A stretch of 64,000 nt of DNA from Streptomyces acidiscabies (GTDB lineage: Bacteria; Actinomycetota; Actinomycetes; Streptomycetales; Streptomycetaceae). Location: positions 1,054,001 to 1,118,000 of the forward strand of contig NZ_JAGJBY010000002.1 of NCBI RefSeq assembly GCF_020010905.1. The letters run 5' to 3'. Under the pieces are notes generated by a model. That model was not told where the DNA came from. It saw only the letters and a list, made by a program, of their open reading frames with translations, and searched no databases. Shown here in pieces: positions 33,009 to 40,757 of the stretch (the stretch's first letter is position 1; each line of letters opens with the position of its first letter). A program made the position numbers and the translations under genes.

Positions 33009-34685
33009 TCAGAGCACCTTCTTGTCGGTCGGGCCGCCGGGGGTGTCGCCGGTGGGGGAGGGGGCGGGGTCGGTGGGGGTGGCCGGGGAACTCTGGGGGG
33101 TCGAGGGGGAGTTGGCGGTGGCTGGGGTGGCTGGGGTGGCTGGGGTGGCTGGGGTGGCTGGGGTGGCTGGGGTGGCTGGGGTGGCTGGGGTGGCCGGGGT
33201 GGCTCGCGGGTCCGCCAGGTCTGCCGGGTCCGCCGGGTCTACGGGGGTGGAAGGGTCCCGAGCATCTCGTGGGTCTGTCGGGTCCGCCGGGTCTGTCGGG
33301 TCTATGGGGGTGGAAGGGGTCCGGGCGTTTCGGGGGTCCGCCGGGTCTGTCGGATCGAAGAGGGCGCGGGCATCAGCCGGGTCCATCGGGTCCACGGGGT
33401 CGGAGGCGTCGAGGGCGTCGGCCGGATCCGCCGGGTCCGCCAGGTCCACGGGGTCAGAGGGATCGTGGGCGCTAGCTGGATCCGCCGGGTCTACGAGGTC
33501 CGAGGGGGCGTGGGTGTCAGCCGGGTCTACGAGGTCTGAGGGGGCGCTGGCGTCTTGGGGATCTGACGGGGTCTGCGGGTTCCGGGTGTCCCGAGCGTCC
33601 GACGGGTCCGAGGGGTCACCGGCGTCTCGGAGGTCCGGTGTGTCCTGGAGGTCGGCGGCATCCCTCGGGTCCCGGGGGTCGGGGGAGGTCGGGGTGTTCT
33701 GGAGGTCCTGGAGGCCCTGGGGGTCGGGGGTGTCCGGGGCGTCCTGGGGCTTCCATGTGCCGGTGCCCTTCGTCCCGTCCGTCTCCGCTGTGCCGGTGCC
33801 CTTCGTCCTGTCCGTCTCCGCTGTGCCCGTACCGTTCGTCCCGTTCGCCCCCGCAGGACCCTGCGGCCATGCGCCGTCCTCCGTGGGCGGCCTGCGCAGG
33901 AGGGCGATCGAGCCGGAGACCGTTGTCGCCTTGAGGCGGCCGTTGCCGTTGCCCAGGCGGCCGGTGATGCGTTTGGCGCCCCACTGGCCGCTGACGCGGA
34001 GGTCCTCGAAGGCGTTGGAGACCTTGCCGCTGGTGGTGTTGGCCTCGACCGTCGCGTCGGCCGGGTGGGGGAGGCGGATGGCGATCTCGCCCGAGACGTT
34101 CGTCAGGGAGACGTCCGTGGGGCCCGCCGTCGGGTCCAGGTCGACGATCATCGAGCCGCTCACCGAGTCCGCCTTGACGGAGGAGCCCGCCTCCACGACC
34201 GTCAGATCCCCGGAGACCGAGTTGAAGCGCAGGTCGCCGGTGAGCGCCTGGGCCTCCACGCCGCCGGAGACCGTCTCCGCGCGGACCGGCCCCGAGAGGC
34301 CCACCAGCGTGATGTCCCCGGTGACGCCCTGCACGCTCGCGCGGCCGTCGATGCCGGAGACCACCGCCGCCGCGCTCACCACGCCCACCGCGACCCGCGT
34401 GTCCGTCGGCACCGCCAGGGTCACCACCGCGTGCCGACGCCAGCCCTTGCGGTCGAACCACTTGAGGAAGCCCTTCCAGGGCAGATCCTCGTACGTCACC
34501 GTCAGGACGCCGTCCCGGTGCGTCACGATCAGGGGCGGGCCCTCGATCGCGGAGACCTCCAGACGGGGGGAACCTTCGTCGGTGCCCACGACGTTCACCG
34601 CTCCGGAGACCAGCCGGACGCTCAACTCCCGCACCGGTTCGTCGAAGGAGAACTTCTTCAGTTCGGACACAGACCACTCGGGCAT
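33009..34685 (-). CDS. DUF4097 beta-strand-repeat protein with a long repetitive tail
   Basis: 558 aa. Residues 1-265 form a DUF4097 adhesin-like right-handed beta domain of repeated short strands (VSGDLTVVEAG, VSGSMIVDL, VSGEIAIRLP, VSGSIALL). The rest is low-complexity: a tandem GTGTAETD repeat, then Asp-Pro-Ala-rich text, then nine ATP tripeptides, ending in SPTGDTPGGPTDKKVL. No signal peptide or anchor is seen, so it may be cytoplasmic. ATG 34685 is chosen for AGGAGGAGGG upstream. It is first in an operon with the PadR gene. The tail is much longer than family norms and may vary between strains. Confidence 0.85.
   Translation of the reverse strand: MPEWSVSELKKFSFDEPVRELSVRLVSGAVNVVGTDEGSPRLEVSAIEGPPLIVTHRDGVLTVTYEDLPWKGFLKWFDRKGWRRHAVVTLAVPTDTRVAVGVVSAAAVVSGIDGRASVQGVTGDITLVGLSGPVRAETVSGGVEAQALTGDLRFNSVSGDLTVVEAGSSVKADSVSGSMIVDLDPTAGPTDVSLTNVSGEIAIRLPHPADATVEANTTSGKVSNAFEDLRVSGQWGAKRITGRLGNGNGRLKATTVSGSIALLRRPPTEDGAWPQGPAGANGTNGTGTAETDRTKGTGTAETDGTKGTGTWKPQDAPDTPDPQGLQDLQNTPTSPDPRDPRDAADLQDTPDLRDAGDPSDPSDARDTRNPQTPSDPQDASAPSDLVDPADTHAPSDLVDPADPASAHDPSDPVDLADPADPADALDASDPVDPMDPADARALFDPTDPADPRNARTPSTPIDPTDPADPTDPRDARDPSTPVDPADPADLADPRATPATPATPATPATPATPATPATPATPATANSPSTPQSSPATPTDPAPSPTGDTPGGPTDKKVL
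33121..33201. repeat. Tandem 9-bp repeat, nine copies
   Basis: GCTGGGGTG is repeated eight times exactly and once with a single change (GCCGGGGTG at 33193-33201). Read on the minus strand it encodes consecutive Ala-Thr-Pro units in the DUF4097 protein tail. The unit is a multiple of three, so copy-number change keeps the frame. Confidence 0.95.
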
Positions 34686-34715
34686 GACGCTGACCCTCCT
34701 CCTCGACGACACGCC

Positions 34716-34773
34716 ATATCGCGTCTTCTACCCTTCACGATATATCGCGCTCCCGTGGAGTCAAGACATATCG
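34716..34773. promoter_or_regulatory. Three ATATCG boxes at 26-bp spacing upstream of the DUF4097-PadR operon
   Basis: ATATCG occurs at 34716-34721, 34742-34747 and 34768-34773, exactly 26 bp apart. The middle copy lies in the palindrome CGATATATCG (34738-34747). They start 31 bp upstream of the DUF4097 ATG. An AT-rich site of this kind suits a PadR-type repressor, so autoregulation is likely. The boxes are seen; the binder is inferred. Confidence 0.55.
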
Positions 34774-34833
34774 AGACACTCTTTCCGGTGACTCCCCCCG
34801 CCCAAAGGTGACGAATTGTCCTACGGTGTGAGC

Positions 34834-35652
34834 ATGTCGCCGACCGAACAGCCCGGCGCGCTGCTGCTCTGCCGGGCCGAACCCGACGCCGTCGCCCCCG
34901 CCGCGCACCTGCTGCGCGAACGCATGCTGCTGATGCGCGCCGGGGCCGAGTGGAGCGTGCTCGTGCCCGAGGGCACGCCCTGGCAGGACGGCGGCGAACC
35001 CGTCGACCGGGTCCTCACCGGCTGGGCCGCCGCCCTCGCCATCGGCGCGCCCTGGCCCGTCCTCGCGCTGTGGTGGGACGCCGACCGCTCCGGCTGCGCG
35101 CTCGCCTCCGGGTTCCGGCGGCCCGTCGGCTACGACTGGCTCGCGGACGGCACGCCCGCGGGGGAGGACGAGGCGATGCGGACGTTCGCCTCGCGGCTCG
35201 GGCTCGACCCCGTCTTCGACATGCAGTCCCTCGAAGAGCTGACCCGGGCCGACCCCGCCGCCGACGCGCGCGGGCGCCTGCGCGGGCTGCTCGCCGTCCT
35301 CACGCGCGCGGGCGTCGCGCTGCCCGCCGGGATCGTCCCCGGCGAGAGCGCCGACCGGCTGCGCCGTGCCGCCCTCGACCGGGGCGACGTCCAGCGCGTC
35401 GAGTGGGGCGGGTGGCGGGAGACCGTGCGCGCGGAGATCGACGCCGTCGAGCGCAGCCCCCTCGGGCCCTGGCTGCCCTGGACCGGCAGCCCCCGCGCGC
35501 GTGCGCTGGCCGTCGCCCAGGTCGGCCTCGGCCTGCCGCTCACCCTCTGGGGCGTACGGCGCCGCAGCGCGGGCTGGACCGCTGCCGGGGCACTGCTGCT
35601 CGGGCACGGGGTGCTGGGGCTGGTGCACGACGTGGGGCGACCCCGGGCCTGA
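34834..35652 (+). CDS. Conserved hypothetical protein with C-terminal membrane helices
   Basis: 272 aa that I do not recognise by family. The first 200 residues are soluble (LLLCRAEPDAVAPAAHLL, EWSVLVPEGTPWQ, RSGCALASGFRRPVGYDW). The last 60 contain two hydrophobic helices (ALAVAQVGLGLPLTLWGV and WTAAGALLLGHGVLGLVHDV), so the protein is tail-anchored. ATG 34834 is used; GTG 34828 is possible. No ribosome-binding site is present and TACGGT at 34822-34827 could be a -10, so the message may be leaderless. Divergent from the DUF4097-PadR operon. Confidence 0.7.
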   Translation: MSPTEQPGALLLCRAEPDAVAPAAHLLRERMLLMRAGAEWSVLVPEGTPWQDGGEPVDRVLTGWAAALAIGAPWPVLALWWDADRSGCALASGFRRPVGYDWLADGTPAGEDEAMRTFASRLGLDPVFDMQSLEELTRADPAADARGRLRGLLAVLTRAGVALPAGIVPGESADRLRRAALDRGDVQRVEWGGWRETVRAEIDAVERSPLGPWLPWTGSPRARALAVAQVGLGLPLTLWGVRRRSAGWTAAGALLLGHGVLGLVHDVGRPRA

Positions 35653-35704
35653 CGGGAACCGGCGGGCGGTGCCGGTCGTTACGAGGGGAACCGGGCGGGT
35701 TCGT

Positions 35705-35884
35705 CTACTCGTCGTCCTCGTCGTCCAGACGGGCCAGCCAGGTCGCGAGACGTTCCACCGGTACCTCGAAGTCCGGGTTGAGATCGACGAAGGTGCGGAG
35801 CTGTTCGGCCAGCCACTCGAAGGTGACCTCCTCCTCACCGCGCCGCTTCTCCAGTTCCTCGATGCCGCGGTCGGTGAAGTACAT
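35705..35884 (-). CDS. DUF6104-type small acidic protein
   Basis: 59 aa, starting MYFTDRGIEELEKRRGEEEV and ending in an acidic LDDEDDE. It matches a short conserved actinobacterial family (DUF6104, from memory) of unknown role. ATG 35884. The same frame stays open for 2.7 kb upstream on this strand because of the GC bias, but that part is antisense to the Trypco1 and trypsin genes and is not coding. It ends 52 bp from the convergent gene to its left. Confidence 0.82.
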   Translation of the reverse strand: MYFTDRGIEELEKRRGEEEVTFEWLAEQLRTFVDLNPDFEVPVERLATWLARLDDEDDE

Positions 35885-36056
35885 GGATCGTGCTCCGTGG
35901 GTGGGTCGTCGGGGTTGGGAAGTGCCACCGGGGGAATGAGCTTGTTTCCCACGTGCGGCCCGCGAGGGGGCCGTGGGGGCACAGGGCAAGGATAGGCCGC
36001 CGGTCCTGGCGTCGGGCGGGCGGCAGCAGGGGGAACACGGCAGCGGGGGGAGCGCC

Positions 36057-37253
36057 ATGAGCCAGGAGACCGAGCGGGCGGGACAGGATGTGACGCGCGT
36101 CGCACGCGTGGCGCTGCCGGACGGCACGCCCGTGTGGGCGCGGATCTCCGGTCCGGGGGAACTGCGCGCCCCCTCCGCGCCACCGGGCCAACTGTCGTAC
36201 AGCGACACGGGCTTCACCGAACGCGTCGAAGCCGGCGTCGAGAGCCTCCACTCCCTCATCACCGGCGTCGCCCACTCCCTCGCGGGCCCACTCCGCGCGG
36301 TCCGCCCCGACGAGGCCAGCATCGAGTTCGGCATCGAACTCACGGCCAAGGCGGGCAAGGTGGTCGGGCTGCTGGCGGACGGGGAGGCGAAGGCGGCGAT
36401 CACGGTGACGCTGACGTGGGGCGCGGGTGGGCCCCCGGACCAGACGACTCCCGCCGCCGACCCTCCGGGAACGCGGCCCGGGGACGACGCACCGCCCACA
36501 CCGCCGGGCACTCCCCGCCCCGCCCCGGGCGACACCACCTCACCGACGAACGGCAGCCCGGGCGACGCCCCGCGTGCGCGGGCGGGCGGCGCTGCTGCGG
36601 GAGCGGTGGGCGGGGAGCTTGGGGAGCAGGCAGGGGGCATGCGCCAGGAGCGGACGGGCGGTGCGCCCTGCGCCTCGGCGGGAGCGGGGGGAGTTTCCTT
36701 CGCTTCGGTGCGTGGTGCTCTTTCGGCGTCGGTGAGCAGTAGGTCGGCCGTGTCCGGGGAGCGCGTGCCAGCAGGTGGTGTGCCGTGCGCATCGGTGCGG
36801 GACCTGTCTTCCGTACCGGTAACCGGTGGTGCTGCTTCCGCGTCCGTTCTCAGTGAGCGTCCCGTCGGGCGCGTGAGGGGGGCCGCCGTGTTGGAGCTGG
36901 TGCGTGGTGGGCGTGCTGCTCCAGGGTTCCCGCCCGAGCCGTGTGGCGCTCCGAGGGCTGTGCCCGCGCTGTCCGGTCGCTCTGCGGCGGACGTCACCCG
37001 CACTCCCGTGTTTCCCGGCGCCGCGAGACACGTCGCCGGTGTCCCTTCCGAGCCGCTTTCCCCGGCTCCCTCCCCCGCCCCTCCGGCGTCCCTTCCCGCA
37101 CCCGCCGCACCCCCCTCCCCGCAAGCCGCAGCCCGTTCCCCCCGCCCGCACGATGCCCCCGTTCTCCCCCTCTCACCCCCGGAGGGCGTCGCATCGGGCG
37201 GCGCGTCGGGGCATGGGGGCGGTGGGGGTCGGCGTGGTCGGGGGTGGCTGTGA
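36057..37253 (+). CDS. Trypco1 (CU044_2847 family) protein with long disordered tail
   Basis: 398 aa. Residues 1-125 match the CU044_2847/Trypco1 domain: VALPDGTPVWARISGPGE, FTERVEAGVESLHSLITGVA, EASIEFGIELTAKAGKVVGLLADGEAKAAITVTLTW. The remaining 270 residues are Pro/Ala/Gly/Ser-rich and disordered, with codon third positions less GC-biased than usual. Such domains pair with trypsin-like proteases in conflict systems. ATG 36057 (MSQETE) has a GGGGGG site. Its stop overlaps the next start (GTGA). Whether the tail is functional or decaying is unclear. Confidence 0.82.
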   Translation: MSQETERAGQDVTRVARVALPDGTPVWARISGPGELRAPSAPPGQLSYSDTGFTERVEAGVESLHSLITGVAHSLAGPLRAVRPDEASIEFGIELTAKAGKVVGLLADGEAKAAITVTLTWGAGGPPDQTTPAADPPGTRPGDDAPPTPPGTPRPAPGDTTSPTNGSPGDAPRARAGGAAAGAVGGELGEQAGGMRQERTGGAPCASAGAGGVSFASVRGALSASVSSRSAVSGERVPAGGVPCASVRDLSSVPVTGGAASASVLSERPVGRVRGAAVLELVRGGRAAPGFPPEPCGAPRAVPALSGRSAADVTRTPVFPGAARHVAGVPSEPLSPAPSPAPPASLPAPAAPPSPQAAARSPRPHDAPVLPLSPPEGVASGGASGHGGGGGRRGRGWL

Positions 37254-39646
37254 ACGGGGGGCGCGTCGGGGGCGCGTCGGACGGTGGGGATGCCGCCCGG
37301 CGTGCACTGCGTGGACTCGTTGTCGCGGCTACCGTGCGCATTCACCGCGGTGGGGGCGGGTATGAGATCGATGAGGTCGACAGTTTTCTGGGAAGCGGGT
37401 TCTTCGTCGCACCCAACTGGGTGCTGACCTGCGCACATGTCGTCGGCGCCGGGGAGGGGGGCGAGGTCGTGGTGGTCTGTCGGAGCTCGCCCGGCACGGA
37501 GGCTCGCGCGGTACGCGGGCGGGTCGCCGCGACCGTGCCCGAGCGGCCCGCGCGGATGCCCGCGTCCGGTAACTGGCCCGCCCCCGACCTCGCGCTCGTA
37601 CAGCTCGCCGAACCGGTCGACGACCACGAGTGCGTGTACGTCTCCGAACGCCCCGCCGCCTACTTCGGCGAGGGCCGGGTGCTGTACGCGGGCTGGACCG
37701 TCAGCGAGGGACGCCTCCAGGTCCTCGACGGCACGCTCTCCGTCCAGGGCACGATCGGCGGCTGGAACTCCGACGTACAGATGCGGCTCGGCGACAACGA
37801 CCTGCCGTACGGGGTGTCGGGCGGGCCGGTGATCGACCTCGCGCGCGGGGAGGTCATCGGCGTGCTCAAGGCGCGCTCGGACCACCGTCCGGGCGGCACT
37901 TCCACCGGCATCGAGCAACTGCGCACGCTGCGGGTACCTGCCGGGGAGATCACCGCCGAGCACGACGACCTGTACCAGGCGGTGTTCCACGCGCACGACC
38001 GCTACCACCGGGACCGCCAGCGGCATCCCTCTGCGCGCGCGCAGACCTGGACGGACGTCCAGGGCAGCCTCGGCGCGCGGCCGGGCCGTACGCTCAGCCC
38101 CGACGAGCGCGTACAGCTGCTGGGCCGGCTCGCCGACCTCCCGCCGCCCGCGAGCACGCGCGCGCTGCTCGACATCCTGGACTCCCTGCCGGACCTCCAG
38201 GGCCCGCCGCCGCTGCCCGCGCCGCGCGGCTGGCGCGACGGGCTGGGCACGCTGTACGAGAGCGCGCGCGACGACGGCGCCCTCGAACTCGTCCTCGACT
38301 ACGCGATGCGCGTCCTGGCCGCCGACCGCCCCTTCACCTCCGCGACCACCCCCGATGCCGAGGAATCCCTCTGGTCCTGGATCTGGCAGTCCGCGGGCCG
38401 CCTCCCCGGCCGCTACCGCGCGGGCCTCGCGGAACAGCACATCGACCGCCTGCGCCACCGCGAACGCCGCGTGCGCGAGAACGGCCAGGGGGGTACACCG
38501 AGGCCCGCCATGGACACGCGGACGGGCACGGGAGGGGGGTTCGGGACCGCGTTCGGACCGGGCCCCGGAACGGACACCCCGGCCGGCACCGAGACCGCGC
38601 ACGACGCGTCCGGCGTCGGTACGGTCTCGTCGTCCGGTGCGGACACCGCGTACGAAGCCGTCGGTACGGTCTCACCGCCCGGTGCGGACACCCCGTACGG
38701 AACCGTCGCCCCCCTGACCACCCCCGCCCCACCGCACCCCAACGGCACCCCGGCCCCTGTCCCCGGAATCCCCGTCCAGCCCTCCCGCGCGCAGCAGGCT
38801 CGCCCCCGCCCCGCCGTCCTCCTCGAAATCCTCCCCCGCCCCTGGGAGCCCGACCGCTGCGACTGGACGGTCTCGGTGCTGCACGCGGACGGTGGGGCCG
38901 ATCCGTTGCCGGGGGAGGAGCGGGCGCGGATCGTGGAGTTGCCGGGGCGGATCGCGGGGACTCTCGCGGAGGCGTTCCGGCGGTGTGACGAGCCCGGGCG
39001 GCCGGCGGTGCTGCAAGTGGCCGTGCCGCATGTGCTGTTGGGGCTGGACGTGGACGCGTGGCGGCCGGTGCCGGAGGAGGAGCCGCTCGGGGTGGCGCGG
39101 CCCGTGGTCGTGCGGGTCGCCGACCGGGAGCAGCTCGTCGACGACATGGAGGCGATGGAGGCCATGGAAGGGGAGTGGTTCGACGCGCAGGAGGAGCGCG
39201 GCGCGCGCTGGCGCTGGCTGCACGCGCACCGCGCGCAGGCCGAACTCCTGGACTGCGACGACGGGTTGCGGGTACCCGTCCCGACGGTGGAGAAGCTGCG
39301 CTCGCTCGCGTACGGCACGGTCCCCGTACTGTGCCGGTACGGCGACCACCGGTACGAGGACGACGCGGCGGCGCTCGCGCGGATCGTGCACGGCGGGTAC
39401 GGCGTCGCCCTGTGGCGGCGCGGGAGGGCCCGCCCGGACACGGTGTGCGGGGAGTTCCACCGGGGCAGCGTCGACGAGATCGCCCGCCCGCCGAGCGCGG
39501 CGCGCCTGCCCGAGGCCGTCCACGACCTCAGGGTGCGGTTGGGCGAGGGCCGCGGCGAGACGTTCTGGGCGGCCGGCGTGGCCCTGCTGTACGACGACCC
39601 GACCCAACCCCTGCCGGGGACGGGCGAGTTGCTGGAGGCGCCGTGA
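37250..39646 (+). CDS. Trypsin-like protease fused to a VMAP domain
   Basis: 798 aa. Residues about 20-215 are a trypsin-like domain with an intact triad: His63 (TCAHVVG), Asp113 (PDLALVQL) and Ser190 (GVSGGPV). A helical middle (about 250-410) and a disordered Thr/Pro linker lead to a C-terminal VMAP-like domain (about 520-798) with PAVLQVAVPHVLLGLDVDAW and FWAAGVALLYDDPTQPLPG. VMAP means vWA-MoxR-associated protein; genes for both partners follow. GTG 37250 overlaps the Trypco1 stop; GTG 37244 is an alternative. No secretion signal, so proteolysis would be cytoplasmic. Family knowledge suggests an effector released by the MoxR/vWA switch. Confidence 0.85.
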   Translation: MNGGRVGGASDGGDAARRALRGLVVAATVRIHRGGGGYEIDEVDSFLGSGFFVAPNWVLTCAHVVGAGEGGEVVVVCRSSPGTEARAVRGRVAATVPERPARMPASGNWPAPDLALVQLAEPVDDHECVYVSERPAAYFGEGRVLYAGWTVSEGRLQVLDGTLSVQGTIGGWNSDVQMRLGDNDLPYGVSGGPVIDLARGEVIGVLKARSDHRPGGTSTGIEQLRTLRVPAGEITAEHDDLYQAVFHAHDRYHRDRQRHPSARAQTWTDVQGSLGARPGRTLSPDERVQLLGRLADLPPPASTRALLDILDSLPDLQGPPPLPAPRGWRDGLGTLYESARDDGALELVLDYAMRVLAADRPFTSATTPDAEESLWSWIWQSAGRLPGRYRAGLAEQHIDRLRHRERRVRENGQGGTPRPAMDTRTGTGGGFGTAFGPGPGTDTPAGTETAHDASGVGTVSSSGADTAYEAVGTVSPPGADTPYGTVAPLTTPAPPHPNGTPAPVPGIPVQPSRAQQARPRPAVLLEILPRPWEPDRCDWTVSVLHADGGADPLPGEERARIVELPGRIAGTLAEAFRRCDEPGRPAVLQVAVPHVLLGLDVDAWRPVPEEEPLGVARPVVVRVADREQLVDDMEAMEAMEGEWFDAQEERGARWRWLHAHRAQAELLDCDDGLRVPVPTVEKLRSLAYGTVPVLCRYGDHRYEDDAAALARIVHGGYGVALWRRGRARPDTVCGEFHRGSVDEIARPPSAARLPEAVHDLRVRLGEGRGETFWAAGVALLYDDPTQPLPGTGELLEAP

Positions 39647-39734
39647 TACGGCACAGGCTCTTACCAGCTGTCCGCCCGCATCGATACCGTGAGCACGGCC
39701 GCCCGGGGAGTGGACGAGTGACGAGGACCGGATC

Positions 39735-40751
39735 ATGACGGAATCCAGTGAGTGGCTCATCTACCGGGGCGCGGGGGAACCGCACGACGGCGTCGAGCGG
39801 CTGCCCGCGCCGCCGCCCTGGCGGGACTTCGCGGGGCGGGACACGCCGGGCGAGGGGTCGGAGGACCGGCGGCTCGGGGCGCACCGGCACCTTGCCGAGC
39901 TGCACCGGCCCGGCGCGGAGGAGCTGGAGATGATCAACGCGGCGCTGTACCTGCGCCGCCCGCTGCTGGTCACCGGCAGTCCCGGCGCGGGCAAGAGCAC
40001 GCTCGCGCACTCGGTCGCGTACGAACTCGGTCTCGGCAACGTCCTGCGCTGGTCCATCGTCAGCCGCTCCGCCCTCCAGGACGGGCTGTACCACTACGAC
40101 GCCATCGCGCGCCTCCAGGACGTCCAGATCGCCGCGCAGGGGGGCTTCGGGAAGGCGGCGGGGTCGCCGGGGGCCGTCGAGGGGATCGGGAGCTACATCC
40201 GGCTCGGGCCGCTCGGTACGGCGCTGCTGCCGTCCGCCACGCCGCGCGTGCTGCTCATCGACGAGCTGGACAAGAGCGACATCGACCTGCCGAACGACCT
40301 CCTGAACGTCCTGGAGGAAGGGGAGTTCGCGATACCGGAGCTGGAGCGGATCGCCGACCGGCTGCCGGACGGGGAGGCGGAGGTACTCACGGCGGACGGG
40401 GTGAAGGTCCGCGTCAAGGACGGGCGGGTACGGTGCCGGGCGTTCCCCTTCGTCGTCCTCACCAGCAACGGTGAACGCGACTTCCCGGCCCCCCTGATGC
40501 GCCGCTGCATCCACCTGGAGCTGGGCCGCCCCGACCACAACCGGCTCGCGAACTTCGTCCGCGCCCACCTCGGCGACGAGGCCGCGCGCTCGGGCGACGA
40601 CCTGATCACCCACTTCCTGGAGCGCTCCCGCAGCGAACTCCTCGCCGCCGACCAGCTGTTGAACGCGATCTACCTCACGGACGCCGCGGCCCCACCGAGC
40701 CGCGACCGCCTGGCCGACCTCCTCATCCAACGCCTCGACCGCCCGAGGTGA
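39735..40751 (+). CDS. MoxR-family AAA+ ATPase
   Basis: 338 aa. Walker A GSPGAGKST at 81-89, Walker B VLLIDELDKSD at about 172-182, sensor VVLTSNGERDFPAPLMRRC. These match MoxR-type chaperone-like ATPases that act with vWA proteins. ATG 39735 begins MTESSEW and lies 88 bp after the VMAP gene. The vWA gene starts 6 bp downstream, so both should be co-translated. In ternary conflict systems this ATPase is the regulator between sensor and effector. Confidence 0.9.
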   Translation: MTESSEWLIYRGAGEPHDGVERLPAPPPWRDFAGRDTPGEGSEDRRLGAHRHLAELHRPGAEELEMINAALYLRRPLLVTGSPGAGKSTLAHSVAYELGLGNVLRWSIVSRSALQDGLYHYDAIARLQDVQIAAQGGFGKAAGSPGAVEGIGSYIRLGPLGTALLPSATPRVLLIDELDKSDIDLPNDLLNVLEEGEFAIPELERIADRLPDGEAEVLTADGVKVRVKDGRVRCRAFPFVVLTSNGERDFPAPLMRRCIHLELGRPDHNRLANFVRAHLGDEAARSGDDLITHFLERSRSELLAADQLLNAIYLTDAAAPPSRDRLADLLIQRLDRPR

Positions 40752-40757
40752 CCCCCG

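Noticed and set aside
33121..33201. Possible CRISPR-like repeat array
   Set aside because: The unit is 9 bp without spacers, in frame inside a protein gene, so it is a coding microsatellite and not CRISPR.
35705..38602. 965-codon minus-strand open frame
   Set aside because: Only the last 59 codons look like a real (DUF6104-type) gene. The rest is antisense to the Trypco1 and trypsin-VMAP genes, low in complexity and rich in Pro/Ala/Arg, as expected of a GC-bias shadow.
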